Source: Hippasteria phrygiana (taxonomy: Eukaryota > Echinodermata > Asteroidea > Valvatida > Goniasteridae). Taken from it: a DNA stretch of 64,000 bases. A program made the position numbers and the translations under genes. The notes below the pieces were generated by a model. That model was not told the DNA's origin. It searched no databases and saw only the letters and a list, made by a program, of their open reading frames with translations. The stretch lies in contig JAZGUH010000184.1 of NCBI GenBank assembly GCA_037893225.1, positions 1,984,001 through 2,048,000 of the forward strand, given 5' to 3'. Each line of letters begins with the position of its first letter. Positions within the stretch are counted from its first letter, which is position 1. Below are positions 12,801 to 27,261 of this stretch, in pieces.

Positions 12801-15800
12801 TGGGCTAAAACATGAATTTTTTCATCCTCGAATTACTATACACCAAATTTGGGCCAACTTGAAGAGGGTCACGTTTAAATGTCCATTTTGGGGAGTTGAT
12901 TCGACACGGATTGACCCCTTGCCCGACTAACAGCTAACCTTGCCTCACTTACCAAACTCCAGGGAGTTAGCGAGAACGACGTTATTGGTGTCGATGACCA
13001 GCGAACTGCCCAAGGCTCGGTCGAACTCCTGCTCTATCTGCCGGGATGTGTGCCGACCCTGACGCATCTTGCTGAAGTAGAGCCGGAAGGTCACATCAGT
13101 GTTCCCGTTGGTGAAGGTGTGGTCCATGATCTCCACACCCACAAAGTAGGACCTGATGGAAGACTCGACGGAAGACCCGATGAAAAACCCGCGGAAGAGC
13201 GTGTCCATCTATGGAAGGTACGAAACAATGAAAATAGGGTGTCATTGTGCTCTGGACACGGGGCACTTCTGACTTGTACTGCCAGAGGTTTCCAAACAAG
13301 GAAAACAAGTCAAATCTTGAATATTTATGTCGGGGCTCGAAATTCCCAAAAGAATTGACTTGTGCTTTGCGCAAGTTGGCATTTGAAACAAAATTTAACT
13401 TGCAATAATATTTGGTTATTCAATATATGTATGACATATGAAATAAAGGCAAAGCTTCGGATGCCGGCCGCTTACTTCTGAAGAAAGAGAGCAGACTTTT
13501 CTGCTTCGGTGGTGAACGTTTCATGATGATCAGAAACCCCAAAATGCAAGAAAACAATGTCACGAAATATCTCACTTCTCCGTCATTGAAAAGCCAATCA
13601 GTGCGCGAAACGATGTCAACAACGTTTACGTGTAAAATCCCCGCTTCACGCAACGCACGCCCGCACCTGGCGGTCTCAGTTACATTCAAACGACTGACTT
13701 GCATGAATGGGAGCGAGGTTACACACCGCCCAGCAGCATGTCTGGTCCCCAATGCAAGACATGCATAAAAAGGCAACGATGTACTGTACATGTATGCAAT
13801 CTGCACCGTTCTGTGAACATTAACATTGCACGGATTTCGTTCCGATCCGCATGCAGGGATTGTGCGAGCGCTTGTGAGTAGCTGCTGGGCCGGGACACCG
13901 AGGACAGACAGACAGAAAAGCTACAGTGAAACACATTTGTTAAACTTATTGTTTTAATCAAATCATACAGGTTATCATTGTGAAATATCAGTAGACACGT
14001 ACTTTTCCCAACTTGCAGCAAAACGCAAGCTTGAGTCGAGAATAACTTGCGTTCGGATATTTTTCACTTGCGTTGCGCAAGCACTACAATGGTAATTTCG
14101 AGCCCTGTATATGCAGGGTAGGAAAGGACTAGAAGGGGCCGAGGTTAAGTTAAGATTGGGTCCCTTTTGCACATGCATCAGGCAAAGTAAAAGGGTTTGA
14201 ATGGCGGAAGGTCAAGTAATACCCCACCTGGATCTATAGTTCTGAAAATTAGGATAATTTGTCTGGAATCTGTTGAAGAATTATCCTCTATTTAGATCTG
14301 GGCCCTGGAAAACCGTAAACGTGGTAGGGCTGGTAATTCAAAATGTGGCCAACCCTACCACCTACTGATCGTAACCCTTTACCTTTGCATTTGGGTGATT
14401 TCAATTGAACCCCTCGAGTACGGTAATTACAGTGAGGCGCCGGGGGGGGGGGGGGGGGGGGGGGGGGCGTGTCGGCTTTGCAGCCAAGCGAAACAGACAC
14501 AAAAAGCTTGTGCAGCCAAGTATAACGAACACAATAATCCAACAATGGATTGAAAATGCAGAAAATGGCATCTGTAGACGTCATCCGGCCTGGTGGGACT
14601 GTTTTTTCTTGTGCGCCATATGGCGTTCTCCGTACGCAAAGGGTTTAAAAAAAACAACAGATTTTCCATTCTAGTATAAAAATACTCCTTAGTTTACCTC
14701 CCTATGCATTTCAGGGCTCATGCACAAAATCCCAAACTACACAATGCTCCGTGCAAATTGCATGGCCCTTAACTCCTTGCCCCCAGCTGTTATTGATGGG
14801 GGCTCTTATGCCAGAAACAGGCTGTGCAGCCAAGCGTAAATGCAAACAATAGGCACCACACTGAATCGAGTGGTCCTATTCATTACACTTGGAGCCCCTT
14901 TTGTGTGAATGAAAGCTTTGTTTGAAAAAGCTCCATCTATTTATTACACTCCCATTCAAGAACAATAATATAGTTGAAAAATGAATGGATTGAGTATGCG
15001 CAGAAATGTGGCAATAGACGTCAACTGGCCAGGTTTTTTTTTTTCAGACCGCGGCTCTGGTCGTTGTCCTTATCCAAGAGGTTAATTTAAAAGCCAAAAT
15101 TCCCAAAGATTCTTCCTTTCCTTTTTTTTTTGGGGGGGGGGGGGGAGTGTGAGTGTTTTCATTATACCAAGGGATCAGACTACCGGTTGAGGGTACTCGA
15201 GGGTTTGAGTACGGCACTTACATCACGAGCCAACTCGCTCAGCAGCACAGTGGCAGTGGCGTCCGAGAACTGCCCACGGATTCCCCTGATGCGGGTCAGC
15301 GTCACCGATCCTTTTATAGACCATGGATCACGATCTATTCAATCAAACAAAAATTGTGGACTACGTGAAAAACTACTTGGCAAAAATTAGTCAAATATCA
15401 TTAACAAGAGGCTCATTTATTAACCCCATGTGTGCGACTGTTGATGGGGGGGCGGGGGGGGGGGGGGGGGGGGGGGGGGGGGCTGGTATGCAAACAGGCA
15501 CCACACTGGATAGAGTGGTCCTATTCATTGCACTTGGAGCCCCCTTTCGAGTGAATGAAAGCTTTCTTTGAAAAACTCCATCTATTCATTACACTCTTTT
15601 CATGACATTAATTACATTAAAAAACAATAAAGTATGATTGAATCGAGTATGTGCAGGCATGCACCTTTAGACGTCAACCAGCCAGGTAGTCTTTCTCAAA
15701 CCGCGGCTATGGCCGTCCTCCATAAAGAGGTTCACTTATGAATGCTCTGTGACATTCAAGTACCTTATGCATAGCGGCCATCTTTGAGGCCAATGTCGTT

Positions 15801-18800
15801 ACCCTTGGAACTGCATGGGTTTGCCTTTTGTACTATCAGAATTTGAATGACAAAAACATACCTCGAAGATCGCCGCTACACAAAGTCTACTGATTAACAG
15901 TGACGAGTTCAAACAATATTATACAAATAATGAATGTTTATGAGTGCGATGGTAAGAATAATTTCATGAGGTGACAGATTGAATGTTCCATTCCACGAGG
16001 CGAAGCCGAGTGGAATAGGACATTCCATCCGTTACCGAATGAAATTATTCTTACCATTGCACGAATGTGAAACATTCATTATTTGTTTTATACAACGCCT
16101 GAATAAATCCGACAGACTGCATGCATGGATTTCTTGGTGTAACGTTACAACGTGCCGTTTACCTTCTCAGTCCCGCATAAAACCACGACAAAAAATTGTC
16201 TAGTTCCTAATCAGTTAAAGCTTCAATTGTTGTTACTGCGTGTCTTGCAAATTCATCTAATCGTTTCACTGCATATCTGATTTGTCTCTTTGTATTTGGA
16301 GCGTCAGCATCGCCTACGAGTTCCAATATTTCGTCGTCTGTTAGGAGAACAAACCGCGGCAGTTCGGGAAACTCGGCCGCCTTGTTGTGTGAATGACAGC
16401 CCTGTTGTAGCGCCACCATAATGACCGTGAAATTAGGGAAGTTCTTTTGGTTCTATCAATGCGCGCGCACCGTTTGATAGAACCATGTGATAGAACGTTT
16501 TAGGCGGTGCGGGTTCGCGCTGTGTGATGGGTCGAATAATTCAATGCACGTGATCGACGATCCACCAATCGGATGGCTGGGATTTATTCAGGTGTTGTAT
16601 AAAAGCAGCTAATGCTGTGGCCTCGTGGTGTAGCGCACAAGACTAAGGATATTGGTAACACTACATATCATGGGTTCAAGTTCATGGGGGAAACTTGAGC
16701 TACCCCGAGCTACCCCGTAAGGTTCCTGCATACTGTCCTCTGTCGACTATAAAAGTAATATGTACATATATTACCAACGAGTTATAGCCTGAATTAGCGT
16801 TGTCCTCACGACTTAACGTATCGGACTCAAGATCTACGTGATCCTGTAGATTCTGGGTTCGAGAGACTTTGCAAGTTGCTTATTCTCTCTTCCCGGAGTA
16901 AATGGTTACCTGTGAGGGCAGTGATGGTTATGTGTTTGATTAGTCCATGTGCGCTTAACTTGCAGCCGGGGCTGTATATACTCCCCAGAGAGCTGAGAAG
17001 GTTTTTTGGAATGTTTGTTAGGCCCGATGAACAGGGGAAATAAAAATTGTAAATGCTGCGATTTAGTTTAAACGGCGAGCAATCTAAATGCCGACTGTTA
17101 TTATTAGTCAGCCCAAGTGAGCCCAATACGGTCGATTCACAACTCGGTGCGCCGCCAGCGGCAACCGGGGAGAGGCCAAATTACGCAGTGCATCATGGGA
17201 AAAAGTCGACTCGCAAAACCGGAAGTGAGTATCGCCAATGCATTGACCGTACTTCTTACACCCCTTCTCCGCTAAATCTATCTACTGTCCACCATCTAAT
17301 ACAACGCGATAGACGTAATGTCGACCCCGAAAGTGGGAAATTGGCCTTTCCCGGCTTGCCGCTGGCGGCACACTGAGTTGTGAATCAACCGAATTAAGCT
17401 ATACCGTTTCTTTAACTCGGCATTTTCCCAGTAAGGTTTCTATATGCTGTCGTCTGTCGACTATGGACACGTTAAAGCAATTAATGCATGATATATACAT
17501 GGATGACTACAAGTACCTCTTAAAATGTTTACTCCAACGGTGCACTCTCCAACAGGGTTATCACTTCTGTCTGTGGCTGTGAACTGGATATTGTTGGTAC
17601 CAATGGCAAATGGATACGCTTCTGCAGTCGAGTCGAAATTGGGTAGGGTGTTGGCGATGGTTGGCGGCACGCCGGAGTTGTCCGTGGCAGTCGGGGTGGG
17701 CACGGCCAGCATCAGGGGATCGGTGTGACCAACACGCACATAATAAATAATGGCGGTGCCACAAACGCTGTCGGTTGCCCAAACAGGTGCCTCATTGTCT
17801 GGCGAAGATGTCCAAAACAAAGAACTTTCAAACCCCGCAATAACGACTTCAAAAGGTTATAGGCCAAAAAAAATAATAAATAAATAAATAAAAAAATAAA
17901 AAAAAATAAAAAAATAAAACAAAAAAATAGTTGTGTTGCCCTCCTCGACCGACCCTAAACGTCACAAAAGTTGGATCGCTTTTTTTAAATTGTTTTTTAT
18001 TATTATTATTAGTTTTATTATTATTATTATTTTCCTCAATTGCCGGTTAGGGCGACACATAGTCCTGGAAAAGAGTGGGTTAGGGTGACCTGGTCGAATA
18101 GGGCGACACATAACTGTCGCCCTATTGTAAAAGTCGCCCCTTTGGAGTGTTTTTTAGTAAGGTGCGTGGGGAAAGTGCTCTAAAAGGGCGACACTCGTGT
18201 CGCCCAAATAGGGTTATTTCTGGAAGAGTCGCCCATTTGCCGCATCCAGGAGATTTATAATTATTATTATTATTCATTTTTAGAGATTTTTCAAAATCTC
18301 ACCTTTTGCCACACAAAATGAACACAATTTTAGAATAGATGTCTTAATATGCACACGACGGCACAAGCATGCATTTCGTTGTAAAATCTCACTTCGAAAT
18401 AGGCTTTTACTTTTTGCCTCCCGACTTCCGAGTTCATACACGACATGTACATGTAGTATTGTTTTCATGGATGGTTTAATAAAAAAAACACTTTACCGAC
18501 TGACCCTTCCCTTCCAATTTTGTTGGGGGCCTTATAGCAGGGCCCAGGAATGAGCTCCATGTCATTCCATGTATTTTCAGACAATACCACAATCTTGACT
18601 TTCAACTTTTGATGCTTTCCACTGATTCGCGGTGCCTTGGTCACAAATAGGAAGCAAAGCTGATCGAAACACACCACGAAAGTTTCAAGAAATTAGTCCA
18701 TATAAATTTTAACCCTGCGAATCACCATGGTACTGTTTTGTACAGTCCCACTGTTAATTTTTGTTTTATTACCCCGCAATTTGTTCTAAAAAAAAATCTG

Positions 18801-21800
18801 AAATTGTTCAAGTTCTGTGTTCAAACATTGTACAGTGAAATGCCGCTATAATGAACATCGTGGGATCCACAGATTTTGTTCGTTATAGCGATCGTTCGTT
18901 ATAGCAATTTTCTGCCAAATGCCCATATTACAACATGGCGTCGGTTCTTTTAAATAGCGCCCTCTTTTGACCATTGTCAGTGTACGAAACGACTGTCCAT
19001 TCATATTGGTAGAATGTCACCCTGCACGCCCTGGCGGTTAATTGCTTTTGGACGACTTTGAACATGTGCCACTCATTGCATCATGTAATTCAGAGTTGTA
19101 TTCGAGTCCCTGCAAGTCCTTTGACAAGTCCCTGCAAGTCCATGCAAGTCCATCACAAGCCTGTCAGTCCTAATCCTAATCACAAGCTATTCAAATGAGC
19201 TTTGACAAAGGCATTCCTTTGTCATTGTTCATCCAGTTACTTGTGACCGGCTTTATGAAAGGACTTCTGACTGGGCTTGCGAAAGGACTTGTGAAAGGAC
19301 TTGCAGGGACCCGAATACAACTCTGATGTAATTACATGTTCATACTTTTTAAGCTTACCGAATTCTAAAGCAACAGTTGGCTTTTCCCTTCTATTCCTTG
19401 GGGAAATAATAGCCACCTGTCACTCTTCAACATAAAGCTGCGGCTGTCTGTTGTTCAGTAAGTTTTGTGCAAAAAATTTGGGAGCCAAGGATGGTGTTCG
19501 TTATTGCCGAATGTTCGGTATAGTGGTGTTCGCTAGAGCGCCGTTCCACTGTATTAAAACATCGTATATCCCTTTAACCCTTACTCCCTAGGGTGTGTAG
19601 AAAATCCTCTTAAAATTGGAGGATTCAGGACTGTGTTAAGGTTAAACAATTTCAGATTTTTTAAGGACAAAATGACGGAGTTATAAAAACAAAACGCACA
19701 ATGGACTGTACAAAACAGGTTTTTTTAAACTACTTTAGTGCAGCTTGTTAAAAAACGAATACCGGACGACTGGATTTGTCGGTTCTGGAGACCACTAGGA
19801 TAGCAGTGCAGGGATGATACACGACACATTTCAGTATTTGAAAAGGGGCTCCGATTATTGTTACAATATATCAATTCCTGGGGTTAAAATTTCATTGCAA
19901 ATGGCTTTATGTTTAAGTTTACAACCTAAGGAACCTACATTGTACATTGTAGGCATACCTCATGTGGAAGCATTTTTGTGAGCATTTTTAAAAACAAATT
20001 TAGCAGATAAAAATTAGCCCCCTACATGTGTAAATGAGAATGTCAGTGTTGCATCTGCTGCGCTTGTCTTTAAAAGTTGTATTCAACCACAGAGTATTAG
20101 GTTGTTTTTTTAAATCGGCCTCAAACCTTTTTAACTAACCGATCAAAAGTATTTATGGCAACAACATTTTTAAACATTAGATTGCTTATTTTTCTGACGA
20201 AATCAAACTTATAATTTTTTGTAGTTAACTCCAAGTGTCCACCTAGTTGAGGTGTATACTCTCGCTCTCACCTGATCGCATGCAAACATCCATTTAACTC
20301 GCCCGCACATCTAAACTGTGCACTTTGCGAATAATTTACAAAATATCAACATTATAGCGGGTCTCAAATCAGTAGCGAGATACAATGACTGGTTTCCTAT
20401 CACTTTGATTTTTCGTGTCCATTAGTTATGTACTTGTACTTGTACATATGCCGTCACACAATGCGGGCACGCGGAAGTCAGAACACCCAATGTTTCAAAT
20501 TTCTAGCAAGCTAGGGAGTTGTTCTTTTATGTGGCCCGACCAAGGTTGGTTGTGATTGGTTAGGTTTTCTGAAGTGGCGCATTTTTGGGGGGTTTGTCCA
20601 GTATCTGGCCCAATACTGTAATAAACATTCCTTCATTGCAGGAGGTCTAAAAGGGTTTCTTTGTCCATGCATCTGCATATAGCCACTGCAAACTGGAAAT
20701 CTTTGACAAACCGACTGGGTCTTACTGAGCTTCAAGCTCAAGTTTGACCTCACGATTATGCAGTTATTCAAGCCGCCTGGCTTCCCGCTCACCAGCAAGG
20801 TTTGAGGTATGGAATGTGGCACCGCAAAGGAAAACAGCGGTACCGCAATCGATACCGCATCTAGACAATATGAAATGCTCCCTAACCCTAACCCTGCCAG
20901 ATGCAGCACAGTGCCTGACAGCTCCACTTTGCTAGACTGACACGCAAGTGACAAAGTATCCAATCTGATGCCTCTGGTAGGATTCTAGCAAAAAATGCCC
21001 TGGAGGGTTAGGGTTTTAATTAACCCTCCTACTCCTGAGGCAATTTATAAAAAAGTTTATTCACCATACAAAACCACACAGTGAGTCACTGAGTGTACAG
21101 CAGGTATACCATACAAAACCTGACAGCACAGTGCATATAATTATGTGCTGACAGCTCCACTTTGCTAGACTGACACGCAAGTGACAAAGTATCCAATCTG
21201 ATGCCTCTGGTAGGATTCTAGCAAAAAATGCCCTGGAGGGTTAGGGTTTTAATTAACCCTCCTACTCTTGAGGCAATTTATAAAAAAGTTTATTCACCAT
21301 ACAAAACCACACAGTGAGTCACTGAGTGTACAGCAGGTATACCATACAAAACCTGACAGCTGTCTTTAAAGGACTTGCCTGTACTGAACTATGTAAGGTG
21401 ATGAATGGTAAATCAACTTGACCTCTGTATGGCACTGTAAGGTTTTGTATGGTTGTACAGGCTGTGTCTGCTGGCAGGTGCAAGGTTTTGGGGAATGTTG
21501 ATGAATAGGCTTATACCATTTTAGAATTAGGGTAGTTTCTCTTTGTACATTATATATAACTCGAGCCCCAAGTAGTCTGTTGATAAGCCACAATGAAGTA
21601 TAGTCACCACACAAAACCATTTGGCATACATTGTACACCACAGTAAAGCATGTTTACCATACAAAACCATTTGGCATACACTGTGCACCACAGTGAAGCA
21701 TGTTTACCATACAAAACCATGCGTATGGTTTTGCCATGTCAATAAGCTTGCTATAGCATTACAACTGTATGGTTTTGCCATGTGTGTGTGTGTATTAATG

Positions 21801-24800
21801 CTATGGTAAAATTTGGACATGAAAATTTTGCAAGGTTTTGTATGGTGAAATAGTTAATGGATCGATGTTTGGCTTTGGTCCCCATGAGCACTTACCGGTC
21901 ACCGTTACCACAAAGGAGCAGGTCCCCTCATTGCCAGCAGCATCCTCAGCCCTGTAACTGACGGTGGTAGACCCGATGGGGAAAGGGTACGATGGCACAG
22001 GGTGAGAAGCCGAGTTGAAGACCACGCCCAGATTGTCAGTCACGTTTGGTGCCGTCCACGTGAAAGTGTACGTCGGCATCCCGGGATCAGTGCTATGAGA
22101 AAACGAGGCCTGGCATTTATCGTAAACAGGCCGGGAGATGTCTGGTACATACGCTGCCGAAACAAAAAGCAAGGGGAACAAAATTAACCCCTTGAGTACA
22201 GTTATTTACAGTCTTCTTGTCCCTTGTCAGTAGAATATTGCTACCAGTAATAATTTGTGTTTCATTTTACACTGTCACTTCAGTTTGGTCTCATATTATT
22301 TGTCTCCTCGTCCCACGTCCCAAATGTACATTTGTCCTCTGTCCTCACAGGGAGAGCATAAAAGCTTGCTTCGCTCTTCCTACATGTTGGTATCGCAGTG
22401 TATTATCATTGTTATATTATATTATTATATTAGATTACTAATTTAATTATGACAACCAATTAACTGTATGGATGAAACTTCATGAATTATTAATTATCAA
22501 CTTACATGTATTTGAATTGTATGCCAACATGAAAATATATGTGTGTGTGACTTTAAAAAAAAAAAAAAAAATTCTAGTGAGGCGCAGGGGTGCCGAGGCG
22601 GCCTGCGCAGCCAAGTGAAACGGACACAAGAGGCTTGTGCAGCCAAACGTAACATACACAATAATCCAACAATGGACTGAAAATGCAGAAAATGGCGTGT
22701 ATAGATGCCATCCGGCCTGGTGGCATTTTCCTTTTTGCGGCATTTGGCGTCATCCGTACGCAAGGGGTTAAAACAAAAATTAATCGCCAGCTGACCTCCG
22801 TTATAGCTCGGTGGTCATCAAGACGTCTGAGGTCGTGGGTTCGAGTCCCACCCAAGTAAGCCTGTGAATTTTTTTTTTCACACAGGCTTTTGGAAAGCAC
22901 TGAGCATACAGTGCTTCATACACCACATTGGGAAAGGCCAAAAAATGTTATTTCTAAATATCATCATCAAAGAAAAGGGAAGAAATACAAGAGGACGGAG
23001 GGAGAAATTTGAAGAAATTAGTCTGGGAAACTGTGACAAGGGGATTCCTTTTTTTTTGGTTCTTAATTACACCCTAACCCTGCTGAATCCAACAGGATCC
23101 AACAATTTGTAGGCCATCAGCCTCGGTCCAAAAATTGGGCCACCGGTACGAAATGATCGAGAGATGTAATCCTCATAGCGATTTTTGGCAAGGTATGCAT
23201 GCACACCTAGAGTTGGAAAATGTGTGATTAGCATTGAAGCGCGAGCGGTGGCAGCTTTTTGGGTGTTATCACTTTTTAATTTTTCTTTTTCAAAATGGCC
23301 GCCAATATGCTTCTTACCGGATTATTTATATTTTGTCACAAGCATTTTGGCGACCATTTTCTTTTTTAAGGGTGATAAAAAGCTGCCACCGCTGCAAATG
23401 CTACCACAGATTTTCCAACTAAAGGGGTGCATATAAAACCTTGCCAAAAATCACCATTAAAAAACATTATCCCCCCCCCCCCGTGTTGGACCGCGTGTTG
23501 GACCGCGTGTTGGACCGCGTGTTGGACCGCGTGTTGGACCGCGTGTTGGACCGCGTGTTGGACCGCGTGTTGGACCGCGTGTTGGACCGCGTGTTGGACC
23601 GCGTGTTGGACCGCGTGTTGGACCGCGTGTTGGACCGCGTGTTGGACCGCGTGTTGGACCGCGTGTTGGACCGCGTGTTGGACCGCGTGTTGGACCGCGT
23701 GTTGGACCGCGTGTTGGACCGCGTGTTGGACCGCGTGTTGGACCGCGTGTTGGACCGCGTGTTGGACCGCGTGTTGGACCGCGTGTTGGACCGCGTGTTG
23801 GACCGCGTGTTGGACCGCGTGTTGGACCGCGTGTTGGACCGCGTGTTGGACCGCGTGTTGGACCGCGTGTTGGACCGTGTGTTGGACCGTGTGTTGGACT
23901 GCGTGTTGGACCGTGTTGGACTGAGTACATGTATGTATATACCGGCAATCGTGGACTAGGGACAAAAGTGTTAGGGCGTAGACAAAGGGTCCAGGTTTGA
24001 CCGAACGTCCACGATTGAAAATCGTGTACAAAACATATGGGAGGCCTTCCGAAAAAGTATAAACAAAAGAGGGACAATGGGACGTCCACGATTGCACACT
24101 TTACACACTTGTGTGTACATGTACTGTATTACGTTCGAGGACAAGCGGAGAAAGAAAACACAAAAGAATCTTTCTTGTCCTCGAGAGACGGTCTTTTGTT
24201 AAAATCGGTCCTCAAACGTACGACTCCATGTACGTGCTTAGTCTATGGGGTTTGGCTATATTAAAGGAAGAATAGGAAACACAAAGCATTGTCCTCGTGA
24301 ATATAGGTAAGTACGACTGTGTGTGTTGGATTTAGCAAGGTAGTCCTGATCATATCAGTACACTGTTTATGCAAAAATAAACCCACATCTTCACATATGC
24401 ACCCTTACAAGACCCCACTATTCGTCACTGTTTTCACAAAGAGACACACATGTCAAAAATGACCATTTGTTTCGATTTCGATTTTTTTTTCTCACTATTT
24501 TGCTTTAAAACACTCTACTTAACCATTATGACATGCTTCTGTAAAGCAAAACATCATTAATTTCCAAATTACATTAATGATGCAACGGGCAGGCATCTCG
24601 ATAATTGCATTGTGCGTTTTCACGAAGAGACGCTAACATGACTGCCCCCTTGAACGTGTACAAAACGTATTGCACGGAAAGGCTTAAAAGTAGGTCAACT
24701 GAGAGACACACATCTTTGTTACATTCTCAGCTGCTCGCCCGTAAACACGCGCGCCCCTTCCACATGGAAAAACACATTGAACAGAAAGGGCTTCAATGTA

Positions 24801-27192
24801 GGAAACTTTTCACGAAGAGACGCGCATCTTTACTAATTAATTTAGGCTAATTCCCCACCGTGTTAATTATAATTACTGGGTTCAAGTGAAAATTCACCTC
24901 TCATAGAATCATGTGAAGGTTTCCCTGCTGCACAAAGTTGTTGCAAAGTAGTATATTTTTGCAGTTATAAAATAGAAGAAACTAAACTTGCGATTGTCTC
25001 GAAAACGCTTTTTCTTCAAAATCCAGATGTCACATGTGTGTTTCTTCGTGAAAATGGTGACGTGAAAACACTATACTTTCCCTGTATTATTCTCCTTTGT
25101 TCCCACTGAAATCTCAAACTCCATAGCATTTTCCTTAAAAAGGGTCAGATTCCTAAAGGCTTCCTTATAGGGTCCCATTGTTACAGGGTCACATATCAAA
25201 ACCTGGAAATCAGGTTTAAAGGTACCACGATTAACCTCATTACAAGAAGGCATCAAACTTACGGTCGACTGTAACAGTGAAGGAACACGTCTGCGTATTC
25301 ATGGATTCATCTGTCACCGTTACCGTCACTGTGTAGGTGTTTGCAGTGTAAAGCCCTGGGCTCAGGTCGCTCGTGACTGTCAGCACCGTATCGCAATTGG
25401 AGCGGGCGTTGCAGCTGTTGTCCGTCGCCATCGGGTTCGTCCACGTGACCTCGGCGGCTTCCATCTGGTCACGGAGGTTGATGACCTGCGACTCTGGGCA
25501 CGTGCCAATTACAGGTTTCTCTTCATCTGTATAGGGGGGGGGGGGGAAACGTTGGCAAGACAGAGTTGAACAGAATGTTAGCAAAAGAAACAAGCATGTT
25601 TGTTTCTCTTTCGGCATTGTTGACGAGTAACAGCTGATCACACCATGGATGATCACATGCGAGTTTGTCAAAAAGCGATCGTATTTTCTATACATTATGT
25701 GCAAACATAATGCATTCAAGGGTGAAATTGGCCGAAAATGAAAAATCCACAAATCTGCAGTTTTTACATGTAGGTGTCGCCGAGGACCCCAGAGGAATGT
25801 AGGGTCTATGGTTCGTATTTGCCTAAAGGCACCCCGCCTTAAAATACCCGTTTCTATTGGTCTGTACCCTAACCGAACAAGACTGGCATGCAGTGCGTAG
25901 CAGTTCAATAGAGTTAAAACAGCATGTGCATGCGGTTGCATTAGCATTCACAGATGATGACTCGAGGACTGCTAAATTTGGCAGTCTGTACAGCATTCTT
26001 GATAGTATACAAATAATAAGGGGATAAAAGTGTGATGACCCGGTCTTTACCACGTCAATAATAACCGAGGAGGGGCGTGACCGCTGTTAATGGACCAAGC
26101 CAAAGGCGAGGTCCAATAACAGCGGTCACGACCCTTCGAGGTTATTATTGACTGGTAAAGACCGCCCGGGTCATCACATTTTTATCCCCATTCATAAATG
26201 CCTTCTTACGAAAAATGCAAAAACCTCCCATAAAAAGGACAAAATGCAAAGCTTTTTCACCCCAAAACACATGCGTAGTCGGCCTTGTGAGCACGTGAAG
26301 GCGCTCCCCACTTGCCTGTCGCGTGTGCGTACGCACAAGATGCAGCATTTTATACGCATGCGTTAGCGTTGTCTTACATTATGAAGTTCAGTACATCTTG
26401 TGCACGCACCTTCTACGCTCTCCCTGCGCTCTCCCTTCTACGCTCTCCCATAACAGCTTGTTATGATGCGCCGTGTTTAAACAACTTCCAGTCGTGTTTA
26501 AACAACTTCCAGCCGTGTTTAAACAACCGTTTAAACACACCCACGTGACAGGCTCTCGACCAATAGGGATAGTAATACTCGCTGAGGCATTTATGAATGA
26601 ATGTTTATGAGTACAATGGTAAGAATAATTTGATGGTGAAAGATGGAATGTTCTATTCCACGAGGCGAAGCCGAGTGGAATGGAACATATTCCATCTGTC
26701 ACCGAATGAAATTATTCTTACTATTGCACGAATGTGAAATATTAATTATTTGTTTTATACAATGCCTTAAAAAATCCTCGTCAGATTGCATGCATGGATA
26801 TTTTTGTGCACAGCATACCGTTTTCCCTTCTCAGTCCCGCATAAAACCGCCCAGCGACGAAAAGTTGTCCGGTTCTAAAAACAGTTAAGCTCAATTGTTG
26901 TTCCTGCATGTCTTGCAAAGTCTGTCGGATTTATTCAGGCGTTGTATAAAACAAATAATGAATGTTTATGAGTGCAATGGTAAGAATAATTTCATTCAGT
27001 GACAGATGGAATGTCCCATTCCACTCGGCTTTGCCTCGTGGAATGGAACATTCAATCTTTCACCTCATGAAATTATTCTTACCATCGCACTCATAAACAT
27101 TCATTATTTGTACAATAGCAGTAAATTGTGAATTTTTTTAAGTATAGCATTCCGTGGCTAAACACATACAGCCTGCAAATGTAGTTGATTCA

Positions 27193-27261
<69 letters not shown>

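Noticed and set aside
12598..12930. 110-codon frame on the plus strand
   Set aside because: It ends within 25 bases of the donor of exon 12 on the other strand, shows no family resemblance and has no neighbouring exons.
13420..13806. 128-codon minus-strand frame with KRSPPKQKSLLSFFRSKRP as a transposase N-terminus
   Set aside because: A PCNA-motif-like stretch of this type occurs in some transposon proteins, but the frame runs across unrelated parts of the TIR element and no domain follows. Kept only as a remark under the element.
23366..24097. Long HAVQ, GPTR, WTAC and VLDR repeat frames
   Set aside because: These are translations of the 12-bp minisatellite on both strands. A unit of 12 bp without stops gives long frames by default.
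25527..25947. N-terminal extension of HYR domain 7 in the same open frame
   Set aside because: A poly-pyrimidine tract and TATACAG acceptor at 25527 with phase 1, as in all other HYR exons, show that the upstream part is intron.
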